From the NCBI GenBank assembly GCA_964400285.1, contig CAYNTK010000002.1, positions 124,001 to 188,000 on the forward strand: 64,000 nucleotides of DNA, in the 5' to 3' direction. This document shows positions 8,888 through 18,850 of the stretch, one piece after another. The translations under genes were made by a program, and so were the position numbers. The stretch is from FEN-1279 sp964400285 (GTDB lineage Bacteria > Bacteroidota > Ignavibacteria > Tepidaquicellales > Tepidaquicellaceae). The notes under the pieces were generated by a model. That model did not search any database. It saw only the letters and a program-made list of their open reading frames with translations, and was not told the origin of the DNA. Each line of letters starts with the position of its first letter. Within the stretch, counting starts at the first letter, position 1.

Positions 8888-10945
8888 TTATTGACTTTTA
8901 TCTGGAAACGCAATAATAAATTTACTTCCAACATTTAATTCACTTTCTACACAAATTTTACCTCCATGTTTTTCAATAAAATCTTTGCATAATATTAATC
9001 CCAAACCAATTCCTTTTTCATCATCTGTGCCTTTTGAAGTCTTCTTTTTATCTATTTCGAAAATATTATTTTTTACATAATCGTTCATTCCCATTCCATT
9101 ATCGGATATGTTTATTTCAACGCAATCAGATTTTTTAACCGCTGAAATATTAACCAAACCGTTTGAATTAGTGAATTTTATTGCATTTTGAATAAGATTT
9201 CTTAAAATGGTTTTTAGCATATTCAAATCTGCATATACATTTATATCTTCCGATTGTGAATAATTAATATCTATATTTTTTATCTTAGCAGAAGGATACA
9301 AAACTTCGAGAATTTCATTTACAACAGGTTCTAATTTTAGATTTATCGGATTAAAACTTATTTGTCCTGTTTGATTTTTTGCCCATTCAAGTAATTTACT
9401 AAGTAAATCGAGAGTATTTTTAGCTGAAGCATCTATATAACCAATGTATTCTTTGATTTCCGTAGAATTCAAGTTATTAATATTATTCAACAATAAATCC
9501 GAAAATCCCTGAATACCCATAAATGGGCTTCTTAAATCGTGTGCAATTATCGAAAATAGTTTATCTTTTGTTGCATTTAATTCTTTTAATTCATCTGCTA
9601 ATTTTTTTAGTTCCTCTTTTTGATTTAATATTTCTAAATTTTGATTTTCCAGCTTTTGATATGCTTCTTTTTTTTGACGATATTGCCTGTAAATTATAAG
9701 CATAAATATAATCACTATTAAAAATCCAAAGACCGCTGCTAAAATATACACCTGTTGTCTTTTTATTCTTTCCTGAATTATCATAATCTCTTTATCTTTT
9801 TTTGCCGTCTCATACTTTTTGTCAAGTTCACTTATATTTTTTTGAATGGCTTCGTTTGAAATCGAATCTTTATATGCTATAAATAGTTCATAATATTTTA
9901 ATGCTTTTTCATATTGGTTTTGTGATTTATAAAAATTATAATATGATTGATATAGAACCTGATACGTAGATTTCATATTTAACTCTTCAGCAAGCATCTG
10001 CATTTTTTGCAAATGAACTTCTCCTTCTTTAAATCTTTTAAGCTTGGTATAAATATCAACTATGTTTGAATAAATACTTATTAAAACCCATTTTTCGCTA
10101 ACTTGCAAAGCATATTTTTCAGCTTTCTCTGCATATTTCAAGGCAATTTCCAAACTATCCATTGCAAGATAATCGAAAGAAATATCATGATATGAATAAA
10201 CAAGTTGACCTATTATATTTTGTCTTTCTCTTATTTCCAGTGCTTTCATATGAAATTCCACTGCTTTTTTGTAATCTGATTTTATATTATATAGATTTCC
10301 AATTTCGTGCAATGCATTATGTATATCTGAGCTATCTCCTATTTTATTTGAAATTTCGATTGTTTTATTAAAATATATTTCTGCTTTATCAAACTTATTA
10401 ACATCTCGAAATGCAAATGCAAGTAAAAGATATGTTCTTGGTAAAAATTTAAGTTGATTTTCGTTTTCAGCAATTTCAACTACATTTATTAATTTTTCAA
10501 CGGCTTTTTCCGATTCACCAATTTTTGATAATGTATAACCGAGCCAACCTTCATAAGTAATAAAATTCGGGTCGTTATTTTTCTTAGCTTCTATTGCGGC
10601 AAGTTCGTAATATTTTAAGGCATTAGGATAATCATTCCTGAAATTTTCATATAGCTTTCCAATCTCAAACAACAATCTCGCAGGGACTTTTATATTTTTA
10701 CTTTCTATTTCATCGAGCATTTCTTTTAAACATCTTTCGGATTTTGTAGTATCTTTACTAAAATATCTTTCGAATAATTCTATCCTGATTTTTATTCTAA
10801 TGGTGTCTATAGTCGAATTTGCAAGTAAATTTTCTAAACTATCAATTTGATTATTGCTTTGAGGGAAAGTGAAATTCGGTAAATAAAAAATGAAAAGAAT
10901 AATTAAAAAAACTGTAAGATTTTTAATCTTAAACAACGTTTTCAT
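8888..10945 (-). CDS. TPR-containing sensor histidine kinase
   Basis: A 685-residue membrane kinase. A signal peptide or membrane helix at about 10-28 is followed by an extracytoplasmic region of tetratricopeptide repeats (about 60-380), for example 'YYELAAIEAKKNNDPNF' and 'AVEFHMKALEIRERQN'. A single transmembrane helix (about 393-412), a coiled coil (about 420-460), the phosphoacceptor motif 'FSIIAHDLRSPF' (His near 472) and a HATPase with 'RNLIQNAIKF' and 'GIGLGLILCKDF' follow. This architecture is common in Bacteroidota and Ignavibacteria. There is no receiver domain and no response regulator next to it, so it would act on a partner elsewhere. The signal is unknown. Confidence 0.92.
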   Translation of the reverse strand: MKTLFKIKNLTVFLIILFIFYLPNFTFPQSNNQIDSLENLLANSTIDTIRIKIRIELFERYFSKDTTKSERCLKEMLDEIESKNIKVPARLLFEIGKLYENFRNDYPNALKYYELAAIEAKKNNDPNFITYEGWLGYTLSKIGESEKAVEKLINVVEIAENENQLKFLPRTYLLLAFAFRDVNKFDKAEIYFNKTIEISNKIGDSSDIHNALHEIGNLYNIKSDYKKAVEFHMKALEIRERQNIIGQLVYSYHDISFDYLAMDSLEIALKYAEKAEKYALQVSEKWVLISIYSNIVDIYTKLKRFKEGEVHLQKMQMLAEELNMKSTYQVLYQSYYNFYKSQNQYEKALKYYELFIAYKDSISNEAIQKNISELDKKYETAKKDKEIMIIQERIKRQQVYILAAVFGFLIVIIFMLIIYRQYRQKKEAYQKLENQNLEILNQKEELKKLADELKELNATKDKLFSIIAHDLRSPFMGIQGFSDLLLNNINNLNSTEIKEYIGYIDASAKNTLDLLSKLLEWAKNQTGQISFNPINLKLEPVVNEILEVLYPSAKIKNIDINYSQSEDINVYADLNMLKTILRNLIQNAIKFTNSNGLVNISAVKKSDCVEINISDNGMGMNDYVKNNIFEIDKKKTSKGTDDEKGIGLGLILCKDFIEKHGGKICVESELNVGSKFIIAFPDKSQ

Positions 10946-11105
10946 TTTAATCCGTTTTTAATATTTTGGAAAGCATAAATAATCCATAACCATTACAATT
11001 TACTTTTTATCTATGGTTTAATATAATAAAAATTATACAAATCTTCAATAAATGATTTTATTTATATAAGTGAAATAACAGTTAATTAATAAATAGCTGA
11101 TATTT

Positions 11106-12638
11106 TCACTTTTCCAAATAAAGCGGACCATCTGGACCAAGCGGAATACCAACAATAATCCAAAATATTAATAACAGAATCCAAAAAATTGTAAAAAGAA
11201 TTGAATATGGTAACATCGTAGAAATAATAGTTCCAATACCGTATTTATCACTATACTTTTGAGCATAAGTTACTATTAAAGCAAAATAACTCATCATAGG
11301 AGTAATTAAGTTTGTAACGGAATCGCCGATTCTAAATGCAGCTTGCGTTAAAGCGGGATGATAATCGAGTAACATAAACATTGGAATAAAAACGGGAGCC
11401 ATAATTGCCCATTTAGCCGAAGCACTTCCCATAAACATATTAATAAAAGCCGATAACAAAACAAAAGCTACAATAAGCGGAATTCCTGTTAATCCTATAC
11501 TTTTTAATCCCACAGCTCCTTTAACAGCTACAATTATTCCAAGATTACTATAATTAAAAAAATAAACGAATTGAGCTGCAAAAAAAACAAGTACAATATA
11601 ACTCGCAAGACTACTCATTGACTTTGTAATATGTTTAATAAAGTCTTTATCATTTTTTATTGTCTTTACTATTACACCATATACAAGACCCGGAACAAGG
11701 AAAAAAATTAAGATTCCAATGATAATCCCATCGAAAAAAGGAGAATGTAAAATGCTATTATCTTTTGGATTTCTGAAAATACCATTTTCAGGAATAATAG
11801 TAATTGCAAGTAAAATTAATACTATCACCATTGAAAAAATCGCCCATTTCAATCCCTTTTTTTCTATTGGTTTCAACTCTTCGAGTTCCATTACTTCTGC
11901 ATTTCCTTGATATTTCCCAAGTCTTGGTTCTACTATTTTCTCAGTTATAAATGTTCCAACAATAACAATTAAAATGGCAGAAACAAACATAAAATAATAA
12001 TTAACAGCAGAATTAATAACAAGGTCTGGAACAATAATTTGAGCCGCAGAAGTTGAAAGACCTGCAAGGATAGGGTCAATTGAACCGATTAAAAAATTAG
12101 AACCAAATCCTCCGCTCACTCCTGCAAATGCAGCAGCTAAACCTGCCATTGGATGTCGCCCTAATGAATGAAAAACCATAGCACCAAGCGGGATTAATAT
12201 TACATAACCTGCTTCGGATGCAAGGTGAGATAATATTCCTGTGAAAACCAATGCTGCAGTAATTAATTTTTTTGGAGCATTTAATACTAATGCTTTTAAC
12301 ATCACGGAAAACAATCCCGAGCCTTCCGAAACACCAAGACCAATCATAACAGCAAGAACCAATCCTAAAGGCGGAAAGCTAACAAAATTTTTTACAATGT
12401 TTGTATAAATCCATCTAATTCCATCTCCATTTAAAAGATTCTTTGGATGTATTTCTTCGCTTGTTACTGGATGAACTGCCGAGTAAGTAAAATAATGTGC
12501 AATAAAAGATACCACAACTACTATTGCGGCAAGAATAATAAAAAGCATTGCAGGATGTGGAAGTTTATTCCCTATCAATTCTACTTTATCGAGAAAACGC
12601 GAAAACAAATTCCTCTTTACAACTTCTGTTTTTGTCAT
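11106..12638 (-). CDS. abgT: AbgT-family transporter
   Basis: A 510-residue polytopic inner-membrane protein with about a dozen hydrophobic segments. The N-terminal 'DKVELIGNKLPHPAMLF' and the conserved 'SHLASEAGYVILIPLGAM' and 'GDSVTNLITPMMSYFALI' segments identify the AbgT family. Characterised members take up p-aminobenzoyl-glutamate or export sulfonamide-like antimetabolites using the proton gradient. Which direction or substrate applies here cannot be read from sequence. It is monocistronic in appearance: about 160 nt separate it from the anti-sigma gene upstream on the same strand. Confidence 0.92.
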   Translation of the reverse strand: MTKTEVVKRNLFSRFLDKVELIGNKLPHPAMLFIILAAIVVVVSFIAHYFTYSAVHPVTSEEIHPKNLLNGDGIRWIYTNIVKNFVSFPPLGLVLAVMIGLGVSEGSGLFSVMLKALVLNAPKKLITAALVFTGILSHLASEAGYVILIPLGAMVFHSLGRHPMAGLAAAFAGVSGGFGSNFLIGSIDPILAGLSTSAAQIIVPDLVINSAVNYYFMFVSAILIVIVGTFITEKIVEPRLGKYQGNAEVMELEELKPIEKKGLKWAIFSMVIVLILLAITIIPENGIFRNPKDNSILHSPFFDGIIIGILIFFLVPGLVYGVIVKTIKNDKDFIKHITKSMSSLASYIVLVFFAAQFVYFFNYSNLGIIVAVKGAVGLKSIGLTGIPLIVAFVLLSAFINMFMGSASAKWAIMAPVFIPMFMLLDYHPALTQAAFRIGDSVTNLITPMMSYFALIVTYAQKYSDKYGIGTIISTMLPYSILFTIFWILLLIFWIIVGIPLGPDGPLYLEK

Positions 12639-12797
12639 ATTTTCAAATTATGGTTTTAGCTTAAGATAATACAAATTATAAATATATTAAACAAAATTTG
12701 GATTTATTTTAGTTTCTGCTATTTTACCCCTTAGATGGGTAAGAAAAGTTTTTTAGGTTGGTTTATTTTCTATTATATATTATTAATAGATGAAGTC

Positions 12798-14198
12798 TTA
12801 TTCCAATTCTTCATCATCATAATCAATTTCGATATTTATATCAGATGTATCAATTTGAATTTTATTCTTTTTCAATTCCTCTCTTAACTTTTTCATATCT
12901 TCTTTCACTTTTTCCATATTTTCTTTAATTTCTTTATTTAGTTTTTCCATATCAATTTGTATTTTCATCGTATCGATATTAATTTGTAAATCTTTATTTA
13001 AATCATCGAATTTGAACTTATGATTAAAATCTTTCTTGATTTTAATCGGAACATCAGGAATATCTGGCATCTCGATATCTATATCAATATCACCTTTTTC
13101 ATCAACATCGAAATTATAATTCATTTTCGGGATCTTAATATCTTTCATTTTTTCGTTTAACTTTTCCATTTTCTTATTATACTTTTCCATACTCTTGTTA
13201 AATCTTTCCATTCGTTCATTAAACTTTTCCATTTTTTCATTAAATTTTTCCATACGTTCCTTTCTTTTCGATTCGCTGTTCTTTAATCTGAATTGCAGTG
13301 TATCGAGCTTTTTCTGAACTTGAGAAATTATTACATCTGGAAATATAGTCTCACCATTTATCTTAATAATTGTATTTTTCGAAATCGAATCGTTTATCAC
13401 AGTTACTGGAGAAAGCAATTTATCGGCATCTTCTATTGCTTTTTGAATATAATAATCGTTAATAGCGTCTAAATGAACCTTGATTCTAACCGAATCGGGT
13501 TTTTTACCAAAATCGAAATTTACAAATTTCCCCGCTGGATTTTCAGGAACTATATTTAAATTTACATCATTCTGAATACCCGCAAGTTTTAATTGCTCGA
13601 TTACATTATTCTTTATTTCTTCAGGATTTGCAAAGTTTTTATCGTAATCGACATTAAAAACTTTTCCCAGTGCTACAGCATAAAGCGGTTGCTTAACAGG
13701 TTCAGAAATCGGAATTACATTCACCGCATAAATATCTTTTATGCTTGCGAGTTCGTCTTTCAATTTTTCTACTTCTTTATTATTTACATCTGGCAAAAGT
13801 ACTTTATAGCTTAAAATCTGCCTTCCATTTTCTGTTTCCTCAATAACTATTAATTTAGATTTATCCACCCAATCGAGATTATCTATTTTTTTTATCGATT
13901 CGGGATTCTGCTTATCCACTCGCCAGCTCATTACGATACCAACAGGTTCGGTTCTCGTTACGGAAAAATTACTCGTAATTCCAGCAAGTATTAAAATTAT
14001 TAATAGATATGCAAATTTAACCCTTCCCCCAGAAAATATAATCTTTAGAAATGCTAATTTCGATTTTTTAGGTCTGCTGTGAGAATACTCCTTTTCTCTT
14101 CTTAACCAGCTTTCGACTTCATCGAAAGATTCTTTGTATTTTTCTTCCCTTATTGAATCGAAATATTTTTTTAATATATCTTCGTTTTTTGTTTCCAT
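12798..14198 (-). CDS. Putative membrane anti-sigma factor with heptad coiled coil
   Basis: A 466-residue protein encoded just downstream (61 nt) of an ECF sigma gene on the same strand, the usual place for an anti-sigma factor. Residues 1-60 are predicted cytoplasmic and include 'ESFDEVESWLRREKEYS'; a single transmembrane helix spans about 62-78; the rest is outside. There is no visible H-x3-C-x2-C zinc motif. Residues about 310-350 consist of five near-identical heptads of the type M-E-K-F-N-E-K, forming a long amphipathic coil, followed by an acidic, Asp-rich C-terminus (ending 'DINIEIDYDDEELE'). The anti-sigma role is inferred from context and topology, not from a recognised domain. Confidence 0.65.
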   Translation of the reverse strand: METKNEDILKKYFDSIREEKYKESFDEVESWLRREKEYSHSRPKKSKLAFLKIIFSGGRVKFAYLLIILILAGITSNFSVTRTEPVGIVMSWRVDKQNPESIKKIDNLDWVDKSKLIVIEETENGRQILSYKVLLPDVNNKEVEKLKDELASIKDIYAVNVIPISEPVKQPLYAVALGKVFNVDYDKNFANPEEIKNNVIEQLKLAGIQNDVNLNIVPENPAGKFVNFDFGKKPDSVRIKVHLDAINDYYIQKAIEDADKLLSPVTVINDSISKNTIIKINGETIFPDVIISQVQKKLDTLQFRLKNSESKRKERMEKFNEKMEKFNERMERFNKSMEKYNKKMEKLNEKMKDIKIPKMNYNFDVDEKGDIDIDIEMPDIPDVPIKIKKDFNHKFKFDDLNKDLQINIDTMKIQIDMEKLNKEIKENMEKVKEDMKKLREELKKNKIQIDTSDINIEIDYDDEELE

Positions 14199-14259
14199 TT
14201 TTTTTATATTATTTTTTCCTTAATAACTTTTAAAGTTCGCTTGTCTTTTCCAAGCATAA

Positions 14260-14841
14260 CTAATAAATAATTTCACTCTCATTTGCCAAATTCACAGTTT
14301 CTTTTTTATCAAAATCCGATTCGAGCTTAACAATAATTTCTTTTAGTTTATTTCTTGCTCTACTAAGTCGGGATTTCACTGCAGATTGGCTTTTCTCGTT
14401 TTGCAGTTCAGTAATTTCCTTGATTGAAAATCCCTCTATTTCAAAAAGCAAAATTGCCACACGCTCTTTATCGGAAAGCTTATCGAGTGCAAATGAAATT
14501 AAATTTCTTGTTTCGCTATACTCAAAACCGTTAAAAAAATTCGGAATGAAATCTTTTTTTTCATAGTTATCCAGACTAATAATATTTTTCCAGAAGTTTT
14601 TTCTTGTTACGTCGTAAAAGCAATTAGTAATGATTTTAAAAAACCAAGATTTAAATTTCGAATAATCTTTAAGAGAGTCGAAATTTTCTAATGCTTTCAA
14701 AAAAGACTGCTGTAAAACATCTTTCGCTTCTTCAGAATACTTTACCGAGCATAATGCCCGACAATACCTTAAAGCATCCGAATAATGCGGTTTCATTAGC
14801 TCGATAAACTTATCCATTCCTGAATTTTGAACATTTAGCAA
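14260..14841 (-). CDS. ECF RNA polymerase sigma factor (sigma-70 family)
   Basis: A 193-residue two-domain sigma factor. Region 2 lies at about 10-90 ('DALRYCRALC', 'DVLQQSFLKALENFDSL', 'FKSWFFKIITNCFYD'). Region 4 lies at about 125-180 ('LDKLSDKERVAILLFEIE' and the helix-turn-helix 'SIKEITELQNEKSQSAVKSR'). It lacks regions 1 and 3, as expected for extracytoplasmic-function sigmas. The downstream membrane protein probably holds it inactive until an envelope signal arrives. The target promoter cannot be stated. Its start faces the roughly 300-nt spacer that leads to the CRISPR array. Confidence 0.92.
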   Translation of the reverse strand: MLNVQNSGMDKFIELMKPHYSDALRYCRALCSVKYSEEAKDVLQQSFLKALENFDSLKDYSKFKSWFFKIITNCFYDVTRKNFWKNIISLDNYEKKDFIPNFFNGFEYSETRNLISFALDKLSDKERVAILLFEIEGFSIKEITELQNEKSQSAVKSRLSRARNKLKEIIVKLESDFDKKETVNLANESEIIY

Positions 14842-15142
<301 letters not shown>

Positions 15143-15235
15143 TGTGGTTTGTCCCGATAATTCGGGATTGACCCAAGGGGTACCCCGTAAAAATCACTCA
15201 ACTTTCAAATTTTAGAATAGTGATTTTTGTATAGG
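15143..15235 (+). repeat. First CRISPR repeat, interrupted by a 50-nt insert
   Basis: TGTGGTTTG at 15143-15151 equals repeat positions 3-11, and 15202-15235 (CTTTCAAAT... to TATAGG) equals positions 12-45. The 50 nt between them (15152-15201) are foreign. They contain two short palindromes, CCCGATAATTCGGG and GGGGTACCCC, and end with AAAAATCACT, which is the reverse complement of AGTGATTTTT inside the repeat. The first two repeat bases are also changed (AA instead of GT). A normal spacer follows. Confidence 0.9.
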
Positions 15236-18200
15236 GGCTGGGAAAACCATCTCAAAACCTATCCGTTGTGGTTTGCTTTCAAATTTTAGAATAGTGATTT
15301 TTGTATAGGTAAGTCTGTTTAAATGTGTGTCACTATAACGTTGTGGTTTGCTTTCAAATTTTAGAATAGTGATTTTTGTATAGGCAAAATAAATATTGCA
15401 CAGGTAAGCGAGGGTTGTGGTTTGCTTTCAAATTTTAGAATAGTGATTTTTGTATAGGCGAATAACCAGCTGCACCATAAGCATTACCGTTGTGGTTTGC
15501 TTTCAAATTTTAGAATAGTGATTTTTGTATAGGTTTTAAAATTATAAAACCTTATGCTTTTTAGTTGTGGTTTGCTTTCAAATTTTAGAATAGTGATTTT
15601 TGTATAGGTAACAAAAGAAAATGGAAACTATGTTAAACGTTGTGGTTTGCTTTCAAATTTTAGAATAGTGATTTTTGTATAGGATAATATTTTTTTTGTT
15701 TTTTATTGCTGGTGTTGTGGTTTGCTTTCAAATTTTAGAATAGTGATTTTTGTATAGGCGATTATAGAAAGGTTTATATTCCTTTCCGGTTGTGGTTTGC
15801 TTTCAAATTTTAGAATAGTGATTTTTGTATAGGAAGAGGGCATCACAATCGCACAACTACATAGTTGTGGTTTGCTTTCAAATTTTAGAATAGTGATTTT
15901 TGTATAGGTGAATTTGAATCAGCACTCGAGGAACTATCGTTGTGGTTTGCTTTCAAATTTTAGAATAGTGATTTTTGTATAGGATTTTGTTTTGTATTTT
16001 CTTCAATAAACACGTTGTGGTTTGCTTTCAAATTTTAGAATAGTGATTTTTGTATAGGTTTAAACTGATTATATATTTATTAACACTGTTGTGGTTTGCT
16101 TTCAAATTTTAGAATAGTGATTTTTGTATAGGATCACTATCTAAATATTTTATTACGTCATTGTTGTGGTTTGCTTTCAAATTTTAGAATAGTGATTTTT
16201 GTATAGGAATCTCTAATCCAAATAGTTCTTTTGCATTGTTGTGGTTTGCTTTCAAATTTTAGAATAGTGATTTTTGTATAGGTAGCAATCGATTAATTTG
16301 TCTTTGACTAAGGTTGTGGTTTGCTTTCAAATTTTAGAATAGTGATTTTTGTATAGGAGATATAATTCACGTTCAAAATCCTGACCCGTTGTGGTTTGCT
16401 TTCAAATTTTAGAATAGTGATTTTTGTATAGGCGATTGATATGCCTCCCGACTTAAAGATAGGTTGTGGTTTGCTTTCAAATTTTAGAATAGTGATTTTT
16501 GTATAGGAGTGAGAACTCCTTTCGCCTGTTACCTTAAGTTGTGGTTTGCTTTCAAATTTTAGAATAGTGATTTTTGTATAGGCTCTGCATTGTCCGTTCC
16601 TTTGATTTCAGGGTTGTGGTTTGCTTTCAAATTTTAGAATAGTGATTTTTGTATAGGCTTTCCTCTGTCTGCTCCGCTCATTTCAAGGTTGTGGTTTGCT
16701 TTCAAATTTTAGAATAGTGATTTTTGTATAGGAAACAAAATGAAAGATTGGCACAGCGCAATGTTGTGGTTTGCTTTCAAATTTTAGAATAGTGATTTTT
16801 GTATAGGCCCCTGTTCGTGTGGAACAAGGCTTCAATGTTGTGGTTTGCTTTCAAATTTTAGAATAGTGATTTTTGTATAGGACACTGCTGAAAGTTTCTG
16901 AAGAAGCGCTTGTTGTGGTTTGCTTTCAAATTTTAGAATAGTGATTTTTGTATAGGCCCGCTGTTTTGTTTTCAAAGTCAAAGTCGGTTGTGGTTTGCTT
17001 TCAAATTTTAGAATAGTGATTTTTGTATAGGTTGAATGATTTTATTGCTTATCTTGATACAGTTGTGGTTTGCTTTCAAATTTTAGAATAGTGATTTTTG
17101 TATAGGAGCGTTGACAAGACAGTTGTGTGAAGAGTTGTTGTGGTTTGCTTTCAAATTTTAGAATAGTGATTTTTGTATAGGAAAGTGCTGGATATAACGC
17201 AAGTGCCGTATGTTGTGGTTTGCTTTCAAATTTTAGAATAGTGATTTTTGTATAGGAAATGTTTCTGTTTGCTCACTTCTGAAATCGTTGTGGTTTGCTT
17301 TCAAATTTTAGAATAGTGATTTTTGTATAGGGCAAGGGTAAACGATATGATACCTAATTTAGTTGTGGTTTGCTTTCAAATTTTAGAATAGTGATTTTTG
17401 TATAGGAACCTTAGCATTAACTTTATTATAATGGAAGTTGTGGTTTGCTTTCAAATTTTAGAATAGTGATTTTTGTATAGGAAGAGTTTGGTCATTAATA
17501 GACTCCGTTCTGTTGTGGTTTGCTTTCAAATTTTAGAATAGTGATTTTTGTATAGGTTCTTTAACGAAGAGATAAGAAACGAGCAAGTTGTGGTTTGCTT
17601 TCAAATTTTAGAATAGTGATTTTTGTATAGGACAATGCCGCTCGACCCGACACGCGATATTGTTGTGGTTTGCTTTCAAATTTTAGAATAGTGATTTTTG
17701 TATAGGTGATTCTTTGTAGTCGTTTGTATAGACTGCGTTGTGGTTTGCTTTCAAATTTTAGAATAGTGATTTTTGTATAGGCACGTCGAGTTCTTTACCG
17801 ATTGCTTCTGCGTTGTGGTTTGCTTTCAAATTTTAGAATAGTGATTTTTGTATAGGCACAAAACAGCGGTGCAACATTAACCTATGTTGTGGTTTGCTTT
17901 CAAATTTTAGAATAGTGATTTTTGTATAGGTTGCATAGTCTCCTTGATGAGTTGTTCTATGTTGTGGTTTGCTTTCAAATTTTAGAATAGTGATTTTTGT
18001 ATAGGTCGGGAGTAGGTAAGCTTTGACTACGTTTAGTTGTGGTTTGCTTTCAAATTTTAGAATAGTGATTTTTGTATAGGCATTGTTTGAAATTTCTGTT
18101 TGAATATAGCGTTGTGGTTTGCTTTCAAATTTTAGAATAGTGATTTTTGTATAGGATGATACTTACAATTTAAATACTTGTATATGTTGTGGTTTGCTTT

Positions 18201-18380
18201 CAAATTTTAGAATAGTGATTTTTGTATAGGATTTGCTACTCTTGAGAAAAGATTAAATCAGTTGTGGTTTGCTTTCAAATTTTAGAATAGTGATTTTTGT
18301 ATAGGTTCACCAACTGATTCAAGATTGAATCTACTGTTGTGGTTTGCTTTCAAATTTTAGAATAGTGATTTTTGTATAGG
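15143..18380 (+). CRISPR. Type II-C CRISPR array, 42 intact 45-nt repeats plus one interrupted repeat
   Basis: The repeat is 45 nt, beginning GTTGTGGTTTGCTTTCAAAT and ending GATTTTTGTATAGG. There are 42 identical copies from 15265 to 18380, preceded by one copy split by an insertion (15143-15235). This gives 42 spacers of 29-30 nt with a period of about 75. Orientation on + is supported by two signs. The 5' part of the repeat is complementary to the tracrRNA anti-repeat at about 24031-24056, and a strong intrinsic terminator with its T-run on + follows at 18454-18483. Spacers vary widely in base composition, and many read as open coding frames, as expected for phage or plasmid origin. No intact repeat differs from consensus as far as I could read. 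The long repeat (rather than 36 nt) is typical of Cas9 systems of the Bacteroidota group. Confidence 0.98.
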
Positions 18381-18453
18381 ACATTTTTTATAATCACTAT
18401 ATAAACAAATAGGTTACGAGATTTTTAGGATTAAAAAATCACTGTTTTATCGA

Positions 18454-18483
18454 GGGGTATTCAAGGGAATACCCCTTTTTTTT
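18454..18483 (+). terminator. Intrinsic terminator after the CRISPR array
   Basis: GGGGTATTC (18454-18462), loop AAGG, GAATACCCC (18467-18475), followed directly by eight T on the + strand. On the minus strand the hairpin is not followed by a T-run. It therefore terminates + strand transcription of the array, 74 nt after the last repeat, before it runs into the converging cas2 gene. Confidence 0.9.
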
Positions 18484-18504
18484 GCCACAGAGAGCACAGA
18501 GTTA
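18483..18504. repeat. CACAGAG-type element at the end of cas2
   Basis: TGCCACAGAGAGCACAGAGTTA closely matches TGCCTCAGAGGCACAGAGTTA at 18851-18871. In both copies the final TTA is the reverse complement of the stop codon of the cas gene that ends there (cas2 here, cas1 at the other). A looser relative (CCACTAAGTGCACTCAGAAC) occurs at about 29190. Confidence 0.7.
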
Positions 18505-18831
18505 GAAGAGTTCGAGTTGTTGTGGTGGAGGCTCGACTTCCTTTTTTGCTTTACCATGAAAGATTTCAATCATACCGAATTGCTTATCTGTGATGGTCAT
18601 TATTCCGATATCACCTTTAGGGGGTAAAATGGATTTTACCCTTTTAATATGAACAGTGGCATTTTCAAAGCTCATACAGTGACGAGTATATATGGAAAAT
18701 TGAAACATATGAAAGCCATCCTGAAGAAGACCTTTTCTGAATTTTGTATAATTTTTTCGGTCTTTTTCGGTTTCAGTTGGCAAATCAAAAAATACCATAA
18801 CCCACATTATTCTGTATTCGTTGAAACGCAA
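18502..18831 (-). CDS. cas2: CRISPR-associated endonuclease Cas2
   Basis: A 109-residue ferredoxin-fold protein that forms the Cas1-Cas2 integrase scaffold for spacer acquisition. The first strand 'WVMVFFDLP' carries the metal-binding Asp16 of the family. The rest has the usual pattern: 'FRKGLLQDGFHMFQFSIYTR', then 'PPKGDIGIMTITDKQF'. The C-terminus 'PPPQQLELF' is the common tail of Cas2 proteins in type II systems. It is the last gene of the cas9-cas1-cas2 operon, 37 nt after cas1, and ends 19 nt beyond the terminator that serves the converging array. Confidence 0.97.
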   Translation of the reverse strand: MRFNEYRIMWVMVFFDLPTETEKDRKNYTKFRKGLLQDGFHMFQFSIYTRHCMSFENATVHIKRVKSILPPKGDIGIMTITDKQFGMIEIFHGKAKKEVEPPPQQLELF

Positions 18832-18850
18832 TATAGTTTAATAATTTATT

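Noticed and set aside
12725..12745. Hairpin TACCCCTTAGATGGGTA as terminator of the anti-sigma gene
   Set aside because: Only about five base pairs in the stem; the following T-run is not adjacent.
15152..15201. The 50-nt insert in the first repeat as a true insertion sequence
   Set aside because: Too short for an IS, has no open frame and no clear target-site duplication; kept only as an interrupted repeat.
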